Below are positions 6,314 through 6,876 of a stretch of DNA of 6,876 nt, one piece after another (positions within the stretch are counted from its first letter, which is position 1; each line of letters begins with the position of its first letter). The translations under genes and the position numbers were made by a program. This stretch comes from Thioalkalivibrio sp. (lineage in GTDB: Bacteria; Pseudomonadota; Gammaproteobacteria; Ectothiorhodospirales; Ectothiorhodospiraceae): NCBI GenBank assembly GCA_003553165.1, contig PUOZ01000277.1, positions 1 to 6,876 of the forward strand, written 5' to 3'. The notes under the pieces were generated by a model, which saw only the letters and a list, made by a program, of their open reading frames with translations, did no database searches and was not told the DNA's origin.

Positions 6314-6476
6314 GGGGTCGGATTGCCGGTGTTTCAAGGGACGCCCTGTGGGAGGCCAGCCTCTGGGCGAAGGTTTTCCGCCGTTAGATCGCCGAGAGGG
6401 CTCGCCTCCCACAAGGGACGGCCGGCCTTGCGCACGAGCGCAAGGGGTCGGATTGCCGCTGGTTCAAGGGGCGCCC
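6314..6476. repeat. Composite repeat: 67-bp palindrome between 33-bp direct repeats
   Basis: Two direct repeats, 6314-6346 and 6444-6476, agree at 30 of 33 positions (start GGGGTCGGATTGCCG, end CGCCC). Between them, 6347-6413 is an imperfect palindrome whose arms start TGTGGGAGGC and end GCCTCCCACA; arms of about 25 nt align with a few mismatches and one gap. TGTGGGAG-type palindromes are a common REP-like class in gammaproteobacteria such as Pseudomonas. The direct repeats around it are less usual and may mark a second repeat family or duplication at insertion. I see no transposase. Confidence 0.75.
6426..6445. repeat. Perfect 8-bp stem, 4-nt loop hairpin
   Basis: CCTTGCGC (6426-6433), loop ACGA, GCGCAAGG (6438-6445) form a perfect stem, partly overlapping the start of the second direct repeat. 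On the minus strand it lies about 100 bp after the typA stop, but no T-run follows, so a classical intrinsic terminator is unlikely. Confidence 0.55.
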
Positions 6477-6543
6477 CAAGCGCGGTGTTGGAGACCCCGC
6501 TCGTTTTGCACCTGTCGAAGACGCTGACCCGTTCCTGGTGAAC

Positions 6544-6876
6544 TCAGGCGCTGGCGCGGGACGCCTTCTTGCGCTCGTGCTCGAGCAGGAACTTCTTGCG
6601 GATGCGGATGTTCTTCGGCGTGACCTCGACGAGTTCGTCCTCGTCGATGAACTCGATGGCCTGCTCCAGCGACATGCGGATCGGCGGGGTCAGGATGATG
6701 TTCTCGTCCGAGCCGGAGGCGCGCACGTTGGTGAGCTGCTTCCCCTTGAGCGGGTTCACCACCAGGTCGTTGTCGCGCGAGTGGATGCCGATGACCATGC
6801 CCTCGTACACCTCCTCACCGGGCCCGATGAACAGCTTGCCGCGCTCCTGCAGGTTGAACAGGGCATACCCCAGCGC
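6544..6876 (-). CDS. typA: Ribosome-associated GTPase TypA/BipA, C-terminal part (5' end outside window)
   Basis: The last 110 residues read through the window edge in frame and stop at TGA 6544-6546. The sequence [20 protein letters not shown], then [52 protein letters not shown] and a basic tail [11 protein letters not shown] is unmistakable TypA/BipA C-terminal domain, the part unique to this translational GTPase that contacts the ribosome. TypA is a translation-factor-like GTPase that acts in 50S assembly and in growth at low temperature or under stress. The GTPase and other upstream domains are outside the window. It lies upstream of the pilin operon on the same strand but 332 bp away, so co-transcription is uncertain. 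Confidence 0.97.
   Translation of the reverse strand, partial: ALGYALFNLQERGKLFIGPGEEVYEGMVIGIHSRDNDLVVNPLKGKQLTNVRASGSDENIILTPPIRMSLEQAIEFIDEDELVEVTPKNIRIRKKFLLEHERKKASRASA

Larger units (their letters stand above)
6212..6543. other. Intergenic region between typA and fimT
   Basis: These 332 bp contain no gene I can support. Positions 6314-6476 hold a composite repeat (palindrome between direct repeats). Positions 6426-6445 form a perfect 8-bp hairpin. The 6212-6300 part is a plausible leader and promoter zone for fimT, but I cannot choose a convincing -35/-10 pair: weak candidates such as TTGGCG-N17-TGTCAT each match 4 of 6. A small hairpin CGCC-AAA-GGCG lies at 6262-6272. No U-tract terminator for typA is visible. 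Confidence 0.6.

Noticed and set aside
6426..6445. Intrinsic terminator for typA
   Set aside because: The stem is perfect but no T-run follows on the minus strand, and it overlaps a repeated sequence.
6314..6476. CRISPR array
   Set aside because: Only two imperfect direct repeats with a palindrome between them; no regular spacer series and no cas gene.
6290..6541. Plus-strand frame of 83 codons between typA and fimT
   Set aside because: It consists almost entirely of the palindrome and direct repeats, so coding is unlikely.

Overview
The window looks like chromosomal DNA from a GC-rich gammaproteobacterium. The support is the type IVa minor-pilin gene set, the style of the TypA/BipA C-terminus and the two REP-like palindrome families. 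A halophilic or sulfur-oxidising lineage of the Chromatiales type is possible, but I cannot fix a genus from sequence alone. Every gene I can support lies on the minus strand, so transcription runs from high to low coordinates. I see no tRNA, rRNA, CRISPR array, transposase or phage gene.

Layout in transcription order. (1) 6876-6544: the last 110 codons of typA/bipA, a ribosome-associated GTPase. (2) 6543-6212: 332 bp without a gene, holding a 67-bp imperfect palindrome flanked by 33-bp direct repeats, then the fimT leader with a strong Shine-Dalgarno. (3) 6211-2972: a compact operon of five type IV pilus minor pilins, in the order fimT, pilE-type, pilV, pilW, pilX. They are joined by ATGA overlaps or gaps of about 10 bp. 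Each has an N-terminal prepilin peptidase site followed by a hydrophobic helix. (4) 2971-2543: a 429-bp intergenic stretch with a REP/BIME element, a candidate sigma-70 promoter and a clean dyad (AAAGGAT-N10-ATCCTTT). (5) 2542-1280 and 1058-1: two homologous HDOD proteins with a CNB-like N-terminal domain, a tandem duplication; the second is cut by the window edge.

How the genes may work together. The minor pilins probably form the complex that primes pilus assembly and sits at the pilus tip. FimT carries a C-terminal GRAR sequence that fits the GRxR motif linked to DNA binding by Legionella FimT, so a role in DNA uptake is plausible. PilX is about twice the usual size, lacks Glu at position +5, and carries a glycine-rich beta-helix-like segment. 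The usual pilY1 tip-adhesin gene does not follow it; the operon ends at the BIME. The HDOD pair appears to be a separate transcription unit with its own promoter and possible operator. HDOD proteins are often signalling or regulatory in motile bacteria, but a link to the pili is only inferred from proximity.

Most of the window is recognisable biology. The points most worth a second look are the GRxR motif of FimT, the enlarged PilX without a neighbouring pilY1, the Ala-for-Gly at the PilE cleavage site, the HDOD duplication, and the two palindromic repeat elements.
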